Source of the DNA: Asterella californica
Taxonomy: Eukaryota; Streptophyta; Marchantiopsida; Marchantiales; Aytoniaceae
Assembly: GCA_036924285.1 (NCBI GenBank)
Contig: JAYKYS010000004.1
Coordinates: 27,374,001-27,438,000, forward strand
Direction of reading: 5' to 3'
Length of the DNA stretch: 64,000 bases
Position numbers and translations under genes: made by a program
In this document: positions 10,452 to 20,797 of the stretch, piece by piece
Numbering within the stretch: position 1 is the stretch's first letter
Layout of the letters: each line of letters begins with the position of its first letter
Notes under the pieces: model-generated
The model's input: the letters and a program-made list of their open reading frames with translations, nothing else
Databases searched by the model: none
What the model was told of the DNA's origin: nothing

Positions 10452-12965
10452 TCAAGAGTAGTATCGCTTGATTCTTCCCTCGTTTACTCGAGTAGCGAAA
10501 AGATTTCCTTCCAGGTCTTTAAGTTGGACTGAACCATTACCATAACATTGTGCGACTATGTATGGTCCCATCCATCGTAGCTGTAACTTACCTGGAAACT
10601 TAATATGTCTGCTATCATATAGCAAGACCAAGTCTCCATCGTTCACTTCTACTTTTCTTAACCTCTTATCATATACTTCCTTCCGCTTCTCTTGTATGTC
10701 CTTAGTTAACTCCAGAGATGCCTCGCGATCTTCTTCTAGTGCCATCAAACTTTGCAATCTGATGAGCTGACTATCTTCTGCAGACAGTCTATACTCTGAC
10801 AGAATCCTGTAAGTAGGGGTTTCAAACTCAATAGGCATAATGGGATGCATTCCATACGCCAAGAAGAACGGTGTCTGGCGTGTTGTTATCTTCTCTGTAT
10901 TTCTGAACGCCCACAGCGCTGCATCCAACTTGGTGTCCCAATCATAAGCATGATTGACAGTTACTTTGTTCAGAATCTTGCACAGTAATCCATTGCTCTT
11001 CTCAGTAAGTCCATTCGCCTTAGGGTTACACGGAGTAGTCTTTCGATGCTTGATCTGAAAGTACTCTGTCAGTGCCTCTATGGTATTGTTCAAAAAGTGA
11101 GTGCTCCTGTCACTCACCAGTTCCAATGGACATCCAAACCTGGTGATGATATTCTTGTGTAGAAACGCTGCCACTGTTATCGCATCATCTTTCTTTGTTG
11201 CTTCAGCTTCGACCCACTTGGTTGCATAAACTGTAGCCACCAAGATGTATCTTCTGCGTGTCTTCCTCGTTGCTGGCTGAATAGGTCCCACAAAGTCAAT
11301 TCCCCACTTCTCGAATGGTGCAAGAGGTAAGATGGGATGAAGTGGCCATTGAGTAGTTCGAGTAGGCTTACCCACTCGCTGGCAACTGTCACATCTCTTA
11401 ATGATCGCATGCACATCTTTGTACATGGTGGGCCACCAGTATCCTGCATTCAAAATCTTCTTCACTGTGTTGCGAAGGGCATAGTGTCCTCCTGCAGATT
11501 CAGAATGCATGGCATCCACCACTCTTCCTACTTCTTCTTCTTCCAGACATCTTCGTAGTTCATCATCGGTCCCTCTCTTGAACAGAATACCGTTCTTCAG
11601 CTCGTACGGTCCAACCTTGTGTATGAACACCGTACGCTGTTCCACATCCATTCCTTCAGGACACTGCAACGTATACAAATATCTGTATATCTCATGGTAC
11701 CTACTTGTGGGGGTAACTGTGAGCTGGAAAAGTTCTTCATCTGGGAAGTCGTCTGCTACATCATCTTGACGCTCTCCCGTCCTCAGTCGAGACAAGTAGT
11801 CTGCATTCTCGTGATGTTTCCCTGCTCGAGTTTGAACTGTGAATTTAAATTCCTGCAATAACAACATCCATCTCGCTATTCTTCCTGATAGATCAGATTT
11901 TTGCACCAGATGTTTTAAAGCATAATGATCCACATAGAAAACAAACTCGCATCCCAACAAGTAGTGTCGAAATTTCCTGACAGAATACACCATCCCTAGG
12001 GCTTCCCGCTCTGTAGTGGAGTAGTTCTTCTCTGCAGCGGATAGCTGTCTACTCGCATAGTAAATCGGATGGTCTCTCTTTTCGCCGTCTTTCTGACTCA
12101 ACACCACTCCAATAGCGAATGCTGAAGTATCCACATACACTTGAAAAGGTAGATTCCAATCTGGTGCCTTCATGACTGGAGCTTCAATCAACTTCGTCTT
12201 CAGCGTTTCAAAGGCCTTCTGCCTCCGTTCCTGCCAGATGTACTCGGTGGTCTTCTTCAACAATTCGGTTAGTGGTGCTGCCAAGGTTGCATAGTCTTTG
12301 ATGAACCTCCGATAGTAACCCACATGTCCTAAAAATCCCCGCAACTCACTAACATTTGAGGGAGGTTCCAAAGCTACTATAACTTGCACTTTGTCTACGT
12401 CTACTTCAATGCCTCGCTGCGAGACTCTATGTCCTAATAAAAGTCCTTCTGACATGGCGAAGAAACACTTTTCTGGATGCAACGCCAACTGAGCATCTCT
12501 ACAACGCTGAAAAACTACTGCCAAGGAATTTATGTGTTCTTCCCTTGGACCAAAAACGCAAAAATCATCTATAAAAATTTCTAAGAACTTCCTAAGATAC
12601 TCCTGAAAAATGTTTGTCATCATTCTTTGGAAGGTCGCAGGAGCGTTACATAAACCAAAGGGCATCTTATGATAAGCAAAAGTACCCCAGTCAGTGGTAA
12701 AAGTAGTTTTGTCTTTATCTTCTTCTCTGATGGATACCTGATTATACCCTGAAAATCCATCGAGAAAACTATAGCACTCGTGACCAGCTACCCTATCCAG
12801 AATAGAATCTGTAAAAGGTAAGGGGTGATGGTCTTTTCTCGTTGCTGCATTCAGCTTTCGAAAATCTTGACATACTCTTATTTTACCAGTTTTCTTCTTA
12901 GGTACTATCACTATAGGTGATACCCATTCACTGCTAAGGACAAGAAAGATAATACCAGCACTCAA
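10452..12965 (-). CDS. Element B pol: reverse transcriptase, RNase H, integrase
   Basis: An open frame of 837 codons whose apparent start is only the point where a frameshift lets it open. RT: SPIVIVPKK, RVCQDFRKLNAATRKD, GLCNAPATFQR and the catalytic box FIDDF near residue 130. RNase H, about 270-400: VYVDTSAFAIG, YSTTEREALGMVY, ADYLSRL. Integrase, about 490-750: zinc finger with CDSC, then WGIDFVGP, LVSDRSTHF and ANGLTEKSN supplying the D, D, E positions. The C-terminus has GDLVLLYDS and MGPYIV (GPY/F module). No chromodomain. The frame runs to within 40 bp of the polypurine tract. Upstream, a missing base near 12964 separates it from the RT N-terminus at 13260-12966. Confidence 0.93.
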   Translation of the reverse strand: MSAGIIFLVLSSEWVSPIVIVPKKKTGKIRVCQDFRKLNAATRKDHHPLPFTDSILDRVAGHECYSFLDGFSGYNQVSIREEDKDKTTFTTDWGTFAYHKMPFGLCNAPATFQRMMTNIFQEYLRKFLEIFIDDFCVFGPREEHINSLAVVFQRCRDAQLALHPEKCFFAMSEGLLLGHRVSQRGIEVDVDKVQVIVALEPPSNVSELRGFLGHVGYYRRFIKDYATLAAPLTELLKKTTEYIWQERRQKAFETLKTKLIEAPVMKAPDWNLPFQVYVDTSAFAIGVVLSQKDGEKRDHPIYYASRQLSAAEKNYSTTEREALGMVYSVRKFRHYLLGCEFVFYVDHYALKHLVQKSDLSGRIARWMLLLQEFKFTVQTRAGKHHENADYLSRLRTGERQDDVADDFPDEELFQLTVTPTSRYHEIYRYLYTLQCPEGMDVEQRTVFIHKVGPYELKNGILFKRGTDDELRRCLEEEEVGRVVDAMHSESAGGHYALRNTVKKILNAGYWWPTMYKDVHAIIKRCDSCQRVGKPTRTTQWPLHPILPLAPFEKWGIDFVGPIQPATRKTRRRYILVATVYATKWVEAEATKKDDAITVAAFLHKNIITRFGCPLELVSDRSTHFLNNTIEALTEYFQIKHRKTTPCNPKANGLTEKSNGLLCKILNKVTVNHAYDWDTKLDAALWAFRNTEKITTRQTPFFLAYGMHPIMPIEFETPTYRILSEYRLSAEDSQLIRLQSLMALEEDREASLELTKDIQEKRKEVYDKRLRKVEVNDGDLVLLYDSRHIKFPGKLQLRWMGPYIVAQCYGNGSVQLKDLEGNLFATRVNEGRIKRYYS

Positions 12966-13260
12966 GTACTTTCAATTTCATCCTTGACTAATAGAGAGTA
13001 CTTTGGGTTCAGTCTATACTGTCTTTGTCTCACAGGTACAGAGTTTTCCAGTAGGTCAATTCGATGTTGACCCACTTCGCAGGAATACCCTTCATGTCTT
13101 CTATCTTCCAGGCGAAGACATCCTGGTAGTAAGTTAACATGTCATGGTACACTTCTAATTCGGCCCCCTGCAACTTCGCTGTGATCTTCAAGACCTTCCC
13201 TTCGCAGAGAACCAAATCCACTGTCGCTGACTTCAGTACCATTCCTTCTGTGTGGCTCAC
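12966..13260 (-). pseudogene. Element B RT N-terminal region (frameshifted)
   Basis: The 13260-13030 frame gives YYQDVFAWKIEDMKGIP, the usual stretch before RT in plant gypsy pol. A frameshift near 13075 then moves the reading to GQHRIDLLENSVPVRQ and LVKDEIEST, which abuts the next frameshift near 12964. Both breaks are single-base events. Joined conceptually they link protease and RT in one polyprotein, so this copy could not make full pol. Confidence 0.75.
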
Positions 13261-13289
13261 TTCTGAACTTCCCTGCCCAACTGTGATTG

Positions 13290-14552
13290 CTATTCTTCCT
13301 CAGGTCCTTCGTACTCTTCTTCCTCTTCGATCTCATAGCATTGCAAATAGTTCACAACTATGTAGGGTCCTGATCTTTCATTCTCCGAACTATTGCTTGA
13401 AGACGAAGAGTCTTCTTCCGAAGTGTATCCTGAATCTGTTGAAGATGTTTCGCCTTGGTGTGTCATCTTCTTCCAACTTACAGAGACACTCTTATCTGTT
13501 GGTTTCATAGGATCATTAAAGGACAACTTTTGTTTATACCAATCAGTAATCACCTTAGCACCATACAACCAAGGTCGCCCTATGAGCACTCCATAGCCAG
13601 ACTTTACCAAGGGTCTTAGTACGATATAGGTAAGTTTGAAGATTATCCCACCAATGGTTGTAGGGATATCTCGCAGTACTCCCAAGGGTCTTCTTCTACT
13701 CTGATCCGCCATCCTCAACACTCGTGGTGTCGATTCGAACTTATGGTAACCCAAACCATGTGCCGTTTCTTCTGTAATAATGTTCACACTAGAACCAGAA
13801 TCTATAGGCACATGTTTTATTAGACATCCATCTATCTCGATGTCTACTTCTGGGGATCCCAAGTCTTCCAATCCAACTTGAAACAATGAAGGCAGATTTT
13901 TCGATTTAGCCTTCGATGGTTTTCTCAGGGCTGCCAGTAACAACTTCCTGTACAGCTTATTATCTTCGACCAACTGCTTAATGGTTATATTAGCTTGTTG
14001 GTTCAACAAATCTTCTACTACATTGTAATGAGGGCTCACCCCCGGAACAGTCTTCTTGGGTTGGTCTACCATCCGCTCCCGCAATTCGGATGGTCGATCA
14101 ACTTCGGGCGAAGATACTTCGGCCCGAATCTTCCCAGACCTTTCTCCGCTAGATTTTGCTTCTTTGGCTTGCGTACTCAGTTCTCTGTTGAGTAGCGCCC
14201 TTACTTCTTCGGAGATGTCCGCAGGTAATGTTCCTGAGGTCTTCTTCTTTCTCTGCTCTTCTTGACGATCATCTGTTCGTGCCGATATCGTCTGTTTCTC
14301 TTCAACTTCGCGCACTTGTTCTTTCAAAGTTTTGTGCGCTTTCTTCTCCTTCTTCTGTTGCTTCCGCTCAGTCTTTTTAAGGTCCTTCGCCTCCTGAGCT
14401 GCAGCTTCTGCTAAAGTCTCCCCTTTTCGAAGTAGTCTTTTCCCACTTCGGGTCTCCACTTTGTTCACCAGAATCTCGTCTTCTTCTGACCAACCAGTTC
14501 CTTCTTCGGTTGACAGAGCGCATGCCTTCAGATCCTCGACCAATTCGACCAT
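13290..14552 (-). CDS. Element B protease and gag-pro linker
   Basis: Aspartic protease with catalytic PIDSGSSVNII at about residues 245-255, preceded by a conserved LLNQQANITIKQLVEDN segment and followed by GVLIGRPWL, the second hydrophobic motif. The N-terminal 200 residues are a highly charged Lys/Glu linker (EAAAQEAKDLKKTERKQQ). It is in the same frame as the preceding gag frame (15692-14571), separated only by a TGA six codons before its ATG, so this is probably one gag-pro frame broken by a point mutation. The C-terminal acidic tail (EIEEEEEYEGPEEE) ends at a frameshift before RT. Confidence 0.85.
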   Translation of the reverse strand: MVELVEDLKACALSTEEGTGWSEEDEILVNKVETRSGKRLLRKGETLAEAAAQEAKDLKKTERKQQKKEKKAHKTLKEQVREVEEKQTISARTDDRQEEQRKKKTSGTLPADISEEVRALLNRELSTQAKEAKSSGERSGKIRAEVSSPEVDRPSELRERMVDQPKKTVPGVSPHYNVVEDLLNQQANITIKQLVEDNKLYRKLLLAALRKPSKAKSKNLPSLFQVGLEDLGSPEVDIEIDGCLIKHVPIDSGSSVNIITEETAHGLGYHKFESTPRVLRMADQSRRRPLGVLRDIPTTIGGIIFKLTYIVLRPLVKSGYGVLIGRPWLYGAKVITDWYKQKLSFNDPMKPTDKSVSVSWKKMTHQGETSSTDSGYTSEEDSSSSSNSSENERSGPYIVVNYLQCYEIEEEEEYEGPEEE

Positions 14553-14570
14553 GTTTACTCCTGCATCTGA

Positions 14571-16089
14571 TCATTGTTGGTTGGGTGGCGGTTGAAATCT
14601 GACTCCGGTCTTCTGAACTGGTTCATTCGTACAGTCCGAAGCTCCATGACCGGGTTTTCCACACTTCTCACATAATGGCATGTATCCCACTTGTTTCTTT
14701 GGGTGAGGACAAGAAGGAGCCCGGTGACCAGTAGCGCCACAATTAAAACATGATGTACCAAGAGACGGTGGTCTTTCCTGGTAACCTGCAGGGGCAAACT
14801 TTCGTTGGGTAACGTTAGTTGCCATCTGTCTAGGTACAAAACGTTGAATATGTACCGGGGGAATGGGCGTGAATTGTTGAGGCTGAGTGGGTATCATGGC
14901 TCCATCTTGAGCTTGTACTCCATAGACCCCGTCTTCACACTCTACAAAGTAATTGGGTTCGTATAATGGCGCCCACTCCACTGCATGGGTGTTATAGGAT
15001 GATTTACTGTTGAAACATTCCGTATTGGCATGTCCAGGTTTACCACAGTTAGTACACCACAAGTTTGGACGTGAAGTAGTTGGTGATTTTCGTCTCTCGG
15101 ACGTTCTGACCAGTTGTACCTTGAGGTCTTCGAACTTCTTTAGAAGATCATCAAGTGCAGTGTCCTTAGATGGCTGTGTCCTCCTCACCATCGGAAGTCT
15201 GGACTTCGTCATTCTCTTCCGCTTCTTATGCTTTTCTTCTTCGTCCGAAGATGAGGTATCTTCGTCTTTTGATGTTGAGCTTTCGTCTGAAGACTCTTCT
15301 GAGGATTCTTCCGAAGATGAGAACTTTCGGTGTTTCCGTTTTGACTTCTTCTTCTTCTTCTTCTCATCCTTTGCACTCTTCTTCGATTTTCTGAAATCCT
15401 TCTTCTTTCTCTGCTCTGAGGCTTTTTCACGATCTCTGCTGAGGATATTGGAGGATTCGTAATTCTCAGCAGAATCAATGGCTCGTTCCAATGTTGACGT
15501 ATCAAACCGTCTTATCCACGTTTGTTGTTTTGAAGGTAACCCTTTCACAAACCATTCTACTGCCTGTGCCGGAGTGTAGGCTGGGTGTGTCCCATTGGCA
15601 GGTAATCTATCCAAAATTCCATAGAATCTTTGGACATAACTTTTCAAGGACTCTTTCCTCTTACGTTTGACGCTATACCTTATGTAACACATGCCTGTTA
15701 TAATTCAGTTCCCGGAATCTCTTTAGGAATTCGTTTTTCATTAGATCCCAAGTAGATAAGATCGCGGGAGTTAGATTGGCATGACTGTACCATTTTCCGG
15801 CTGCATGTTTCAACAAGCTGGGAAAAATCCTCGTACGATCAGGATCATTATCTTCTTTATTCGCATGCGATACCGCTTCAAATTGTTTGACAAATGAGTC
15901 GGCACTCTCTCCATCTCCATCACTGTCCGAATCGTCACCACCGAATTTTGGATAGTTTTGGCGAGTGAAAGGTGGTGCCCCTGACGGAAGTGGTACTCCT
16001 GTCATTGTATGCGGTAGTGTGGAAGGTGGAGCTGTTGTCTGTTGTACTTTACTCTGTCTTGTTGATACCGTCAAATTTGGAATCCTCAA
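14571..16089 (-). pseudogene. Element B gag core and zinc knuckles (one frameshift)
   Basis: The frame at 16089-15673 carries the retrotransposon gag domain (FVKQFEAVSHANK, HAAGKWYSHANLTPAILSTW, EFLKRFRE). Near 15685 it shifts by one base into 15692-14571, which continues the gag domain (LKSYVQRFYGILDRLP, VEWFVKGLP). A Lys/Ser/Glu-rich stretch follows, then three CCHC knuckles: CTNCGKPGHANTEC, CFNCGATGHRAPSC and CEKCGKPGHGASDC. The product would be capsid/nucleocapsid of the virus-like particle. The final stop, TGA at about 14573, is in frame with the protease ORF. Confidence 0.85.
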
Positions 16090-16092
16090 CGA

Positions 16093-17034
16093 TCATGTAC
16101 TCGACAAATTGCTTAATGGTCGAAGAGTCAACTTAGCAAGAGCATTCGCAACAGCTGTTCCCACTTGGATATTTGGGAGGTTCACTTCGGGCAAAGTTAC
16201 TTCGGCCGAAGGCTCTTCAACTGAGTGAATATTTCCTTGTCTTATTTCATGTTCATTCTTGGGTGAAGAGGACGTAGAGGCCTCCTGACTTCGTATCTTA
16301 AAGAGCGATACTCCTAGAGTACCCTGAGGTCTAAGATTTAGAATTCGAAGAGCAGGTGATCCCAATGGTAATAGTTCTCGAATTAGTTCTTGTCCTCTTT
16401 GTTTCTTCAAGAGGTCTACAAAGCTTGTGATCTCTGGCCCATGTCTGACGATCAGCTCCAAGGCCGCTTCCGCTTTCGGATTTGGATCTTCCGCAAGAGT
16501 CGTCAAAATGTTGGATTCTGACTGTGCTGATTCTGAAGATGAAGACGAAGATGAAGATTGAAACAACTCCACTCTTCGAAGTGAAGGTGATTCTTCTCTA
16601 TCTGTCCCCTCTTCTTCAGCTTGAATACCTTCTTCTTCTCTCGTTGATTCAAACAGAGATTCATGCAAATTTGTGGTCCTTGAAGGAAATGGTAACCATG
16701 ATACGTCTTTAGGTGAACTCTCTCCACTCCGTACGCTCGAGTATGGAGATTCGATATCTCCCTTCTTCTTCCAGTATGTACGCTCGTCTTTCTCGTAACG
16801 AGTTCGTGGTGAAATAGGTACTGAACTCCTTTCAAGCGAAGATGAAGTTCCTTCGGAGAGATTTTTCACTTCTTGCCACTTCTGAGCTGCTTGACGTCTT
16901 CGCTCCCTCGTTGCCTCCTTCTGGCGTTGGACTTCTTCCAACAATTGTTCGCGGACCAATCTTCTTTTCAGCGCTCGCCTGGTCCTTCCCCTCCTCTGAT
17001 CTTCTTCAGAAGGCGCTCGTGCTCCCCCTGACAT
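16093..17034 (-). CDS. Element B gag N-terminal extension
   Basis: ATG at 17034, 52 bp inside the primer site, 313 residues. It starts with a basic coiled coil (RALKRRLVREQLLEEVQRQKE), then a Ser/Arg/Glu-rich disordered region with a long serine run. Near the end is a helical segment (EAALELIVRHGPEITSFVDLL). The stop TGA at 16093-16095 is in frame with the gag core that follows, so gag was probably one protein of about 800 residues or more. Confidence 0.75.
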   Translation of the reverse strand: MSGGARAPSEEDQRRGRTRRALKRRLVREQLLEEVQRQKEATRERRRQAAQKWQEVKNLSEGTSSSLERSSVPISPRTRYEKDERTYWKKKGDIESPYSSVRSGESSPKDVSWLPFPSRTTNLHESLFESTREEEGIQAEEEGTDREESPSLRRVELFQSSSSSSSSESAQSESNILTTLAEDPNPKAEAALELIVRHGPEITSFVDLLKKQRGQELIRELLPLGSPALRILNLRPQGTLGVSLFKIRSQEASTSSSPKNEHEIRQGNIHSVEEPSAEVTLPEVNLPNIQVGTAVANALAKLTLRPLSNLSST

Positions 17035-17085
17035 ACATGTCGACGGTTACAACTTACTGGATTCAAAGTAAAAGTTAAATCTGTA

Positions 17086-17103
17086 TCCCCGGCAGCGGCG
17101 CCA
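17086..17103 (-). other. Element B primer binding site, tRNA-Asp
   Basis: The + strand shows tccccggcagcggcgcca, the 3' end of plant tRNA-Asp including CCA with one difference, 20 bp from the inner edge of the 5' LTR. The - strand is therefore complementary to tRNA-Asp, the primer typical of Athila-like elements. Confidence 0.9.
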
Positions 17104-17939
17104 AAAGTTTTAATGTTTCTATATGTAACAACCCAGAGAAACATAAAGTATCGGAAATAGTAAATTAAGGATCGTTCCCACGAAGATACAGTTAACAATT
17201 ACACAAAACACAGTACTACAACGTCACAATGATAATTCAGATGGTTTTATGTTATTCTCACGGAATGGAATAATATCCGGATGAGAGTTTAAGTCTGGTA
17301 AGAAACCAAACCCAAGCACAAACCTGATAAATCGAATACAAACAACAATGAAATAGTTCTTTGATCAGGGACCCTTCCGATATACATACAAAAGATTGAG
17401 AAGACAAATGTGAATGTATGAATAAGGTAAAATACTACTGAAATGTTACTAGTCTTCTTCTGAAAAGACAGAAGAATACTGATTTCACATCAAGGTTCCA
17501 AGATAAGTCCCTACTCTTCCTAAGGAATGTTCTTCCAATTAAATCCTCATGCTTAAGAATCCCACTTATTTGAAGAAGGCAAACTTAAGACAAAGCCACC
17601 ATCATCCAAACTCTCCTTACAATTTAACTTATGCTCTTCCACTTCACAGTAACTGATTTGTTCTCAGATCTTCGTTCAAAAGCTCTTCACGAAGATTACA
17701 GGTTCAACTTCGGCCGAAGTCTCTTCAAAGTTCCTACACCGAAGTGTCTTCTTTCAAGTCTAAGGGCGAAGATCTTCGTCAATCAGAAAATTACACCTGC
17801 GACAGTAAACACCGAATATTCGGAGGAAAATATCTTCGTCCAAAACATTCACAACATCGCTCCTCACTTTTGGGAAATAGAAATAAATTAATAAAGAACT
17901 GAAAACATGGAAAAGGCACGAGGGCTGTGGATCGCGCTG

Positions 17940-17947
17940 CTTATATA
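17940..17947 (-). promoter_or_regulatory. Element B 5' LTR TATA box
   Basis: TATATAAG on the - strand, identical to the left LTR copy. In the 5' LTR this is the copy expected to drive genomic RNA synthesis toward gag. Confidence 0.5.
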
Positions 17948-18053
17948 CTACTTCGTCCTAACCTAACTGTTTTTCTAACTGCGCTAACTGTCTAACTTCC
18001 TAAGAAGGCGAAAGACCTTCGCTACCTTACGATCATCTTCATCTTCACAGTAA

Positions 18054-18878
18054 CTAAATTCCTAAGCCTAACTGTGCTCTGAACTCTTCTAACTGAACTT
18101 CCACGTTCGCTCGCATCTCGCCAATCTCTCTATCTACCTTCTGTCTAAGTCTAGAAAGGCGCGCTTTCACACCGTCGGGATTGGCCTCTGCTTGCACTAC
18201 CTCCGCCTTTAACGCCCGAAGAAGACCGAGCTCGTCCACATCTAGCCTCGAAGTCACGTACGCGGATAGAACCGGCATCAACTTCTTCCGAAGGTCTTCG
18301 GAGTCTGCCACCTTCGTCTTCAAATCTTCGTTCTCCTTTGTGAGCTCTGCAACCGTAGTCTGGAACTCACCTCGACTTCGCTGCAACTCAGCTACCTGGT
18401 CAGATAACTCCTTTATGCGGTCGGCGAAGCTCTTCGTCGGCACCTTCAGCTCTTCATCTTTACTGATCAAAGCAGTCTTGGATTCTTCGCATTGGCGCCG
18501 AAGATCTTCTAGCTCCTTCTCCGACTCCAACCTCATCTTCGTTGCGTTCCGGGCCTCTTCGCGAAGATTGTTCTTCTCCTGCTGCCAAGTCCCCCTACTA
18601 AAATGCAACTCCGCCAACATCTCTAGAAATGTCACCTTCCGCTGCACTTCCTTCTCGTAATCCTCCTTGTTGTCTTCAAGAAGTCGGAGGATCGGGACAA
18701 CTACCTCTTCGCCATAAAGCATTGCCTTCCTGAATAAGTCCACATTATCCAAGGCAGATCCCCCCGAAGTACCTTCGCCGCAGACAGCTTCGCCTTCAAT
18801 CTTTGCTCCTAAGCTGCTTAAGTCCACTGTCTCCTTCTTCGTGCTCTTTACCTTCTTTCGAGCCTTCGGTTTCTCCAT
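18054..18878 (-). CDS. U3 ORF2 of element B (right LTR): coiled-coil protein
   Basis: Intact 274-residue copy, ATG at 18878. It differs from the left copy at only a few residues (for example Cys-Glu-Glu-Ser for Cys-Lys-Glu-Ser, and Asp for Tyr in TKENEDLKTK). Retention of the full frame in both LTRs fits a protein the element used until recently. Function unknown. Confidence 0.6.
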   Translation of the reverse strand: MEKPKARKKVKSTKKETVDLSSLGAKIEGEAVCGEGTSGGSALDNVDLFRKAMLYGEEVVVPILRLLEDNKEDYEKEVQRKVTFLEMLAELHFSRGTWQQEKNNLREEARNATKMRLESEKELEDLRRQCEESKTALISKDEELKVPTKSFADRIKELSDQVAELQRSRGEFQTTVAELTKENEDLKTKVADSEDLRKKLMPVLSAYVTSRLDVDELGLLRALKAEVVQAEANPDGVKARLSRLRQKVDREIGEMRANVEVQLEEFRAQLGLGI

Positions 18879-18914
18879 TGGCGAAGTCGGAAGAGGCTTC
18901 TTCCTCTTGCTACG

Positions 18915-19715
18915 TCAGTTTTCTTCTTCTTCGACCGTTGTTTGAACAGTCGCTGCCGGCTGCGCTTCTTGAGTATCTTCGGCTGTTGCCTTCGGTGAAG
19001 ATCCCAGTTGCTGAACCTCTTCGGCTTGTCCCTCTTCGACTTCACGAACGGGTGATGAAAAATCTTGTTCTTCATCTTCGCCGAAGCCTAACTGCTTAGC
19101 TTCATTCTCTTTCAGCCACCCCATACCAAAGTAGAAAATACTGACGAAGCCTCCCATATACACATAGTCGTGCTTCTTAAACAGGCGCTGGACTTCGTCG
19201 TGGAATATCTTCGCCCAGTAAGCTCGTCTTCCGGCGAAGAGCTGTTCGAAGAAGCATACCTTCCAAGTCGACAGGTAAGTTGTTCTTCGGGGGCTCAAAA
19301 TCAGCATGATGGCCTCCGCAATCTTCCTCTTCACGGGATCTCTGTACTCAGACAACTTGTACCCATTCGTTGGATGCATCGGACGCTCGAAGAGCTCCTC
19401 GTAGTTCTGGTCCTCCTTGACCAAGTGCTTCATCGACGCATTGTCGAAGAGCATGCCGCCCTTCGTCCCAGCTTCATCCAGCAGAACCTTCTCCCAGTTC
19501 TTGACAGTCCAGTTGCCCGGTCGCGCATATAGTTCTGCGCTTGCGTGGTCTTCACACATCCGAATCTAGCTAATGAATTTTCCAGACACCTTCGTCCAGC
19601 CTCCCAGGGTTAGGAAGCTAAGACCTATCTCCTTCAGCTTCGGCCGAAGATGCACTAACTCCTCTCGATCTAACTCAAAGGCTCTAATCCGCGGTAACTT
19701 CGTCGCGATAGACAT
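18915..19715 (-). pseudogene. U3 ORF1 of element B (right LTR), interrupted by a different stop
   Basis: ATG at 19715. A TAG at 19566-19568 replaces the Gln codon seen in the left copy (KFISQIRMCEDH). After it the frame is open from 19559 to the TGA at 18915, including the Trp codon that is a stop in the left LTR. The two LTRs therefore carry complementary lesions, and the ancestral frame was longer than either. The terminal TGA is shared by both copies. Confidence 0.55.
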
Positions 19716-20263
19716 CGTGGTCAGACAAAGATTGCTAGCTGGCTGAGATAAACTTCGTCTAAAACTGCTAGTCTTCGCTTAAGTTGGCCTTCGCCCAAAC
19801 TGATTGTCTTCGTTCAAGTTGATCGTTCGCAATTGGTGGGTAGGCTGAGCGCTAAGAGTGAATGTGAGAAATGAGCTAATTTTCCTAGTATATAGGTCGG
19901 TTCAAACTCTCACACGTGCCGAAGTCGCCTCTGATTGCTTGTCCTCTGACCTGACAAGGGTATGCGCACTGTTGTCTTCGCCCATGCCGCTTATCGTTCC
20001 TGTCCCTTTCTGGGTAGGTAGTTCGTCTTCGCTCGGACTATTCGTGAAGAGAGTGTACTGACGATATACATTCTCTGGTCTTTCCTGGAAAGGTCTTCTT
20101 CCGAAGATCTTCGTTGAAGGTTATTCTCTTCTTCCGAAGACTCTTCTTCCGAAGTCTCTTCTTTACTAAAACTAAGCTATTCTTCTTCTATCTTCATTAT
20201 TTCTTCTACAAATTTCTACATTTCTAGCTTCTTCTATCAAAAATTGAAAAAGTGGGCTCTACA

Positions 20264-20268
20264 ATGTA
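20264..20268. repeat. Target-site duplication of element B, right copy
   Basis: atgta, identical to 7283-7287. Confidence 0.9.
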
Positions 20269-20797
20269 CTTTAAACATCATAGATAAGTATCTAGTCACT
20301 TACACAAGCGTACGAATGCTTGAACAAGATAAATAACATATTATCAACCTACTTGGACTCAAAATATATAACATGATAATGTTAACATCATATGCAAAGG
20401 TGTCAAACATATGCATAAAGGACTAGAAATATATTGAACTAACTTCTAAAACTACTAAATTCAAGTGTCGGAGTAGAAGTGTAGCATGTAGTCACCAAGT
20501 AACGCGAAAATAGTGATCAACGCAATGAGACTAAATCATGATAGAGAGGTGAACTATTTACTATGTGAAATGATTCACATCACGATAACGTGGACGATCC
20601 ATGTACTTTACGTTGAGTAGAGATAATGGTTAGTACCATTGTCGTCATATGCGAAGTTGTTGTATATGAAGAAAAGTACGTGGAGCTTTAGATATATAGA
20701 GTATGGAGTATCCAAGTCTAATAGTGAGTGTTATCAGTATCGTCGGATGAAGTGAGAGACAATAAAAGTGGCAAGCATGAACGAAGAGTCCTTTCGT
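20269..20797. other. No gene seen
   Basis: AT-rich sequence that continues, across element B, the stretch at 7100-7282. I see no open frame of interest and no repeat. Confidence 0.5.

Larger units (their letters stand above)
7288..20263 (-). mobile_element. Element B: complete Ty3/gypsy retrotransposon with 3.1-kb LTRs
   Basis: A 12,976-bp element transcribed on the - strand. It is bounded by TG...CA LTRs (3126 and 3140 bp) and a perfect 5-bp target duplication. It has a tRNA-Asp primer site next to the right (5') LTR and a polypurine tract next to the left (3') LTR. By eye the LTRs differ by about 28 substitutions, a 1-bp indel and a 15-bp indel, roughly 0.9 percent, so it is fairly young. 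Gag has three zinc knuckles and pol is PR-RT-RH-INT with no chromodomain. The tRNA-Asp primer and RT resemble the Athila/Tat side of plant gypsy elements. Gag and early pol carry several stops and frameshifts, while RT to integrase is one open frame. Confidence 0.95.
17124..20263 (-). repeat. Element B right LTR (5' LTR in element sense)
   Basis: Same termini as the left LTR (tgtaacaaccc ... ggctctaca), 3140 bp. Compared with the left copy it has an extra 15 bp (ccgaagtctcttctt) near 20146 and lacks one base near 17502. The remaining differences are mostly C/T or G/A transitions. Confidence 0.95.
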
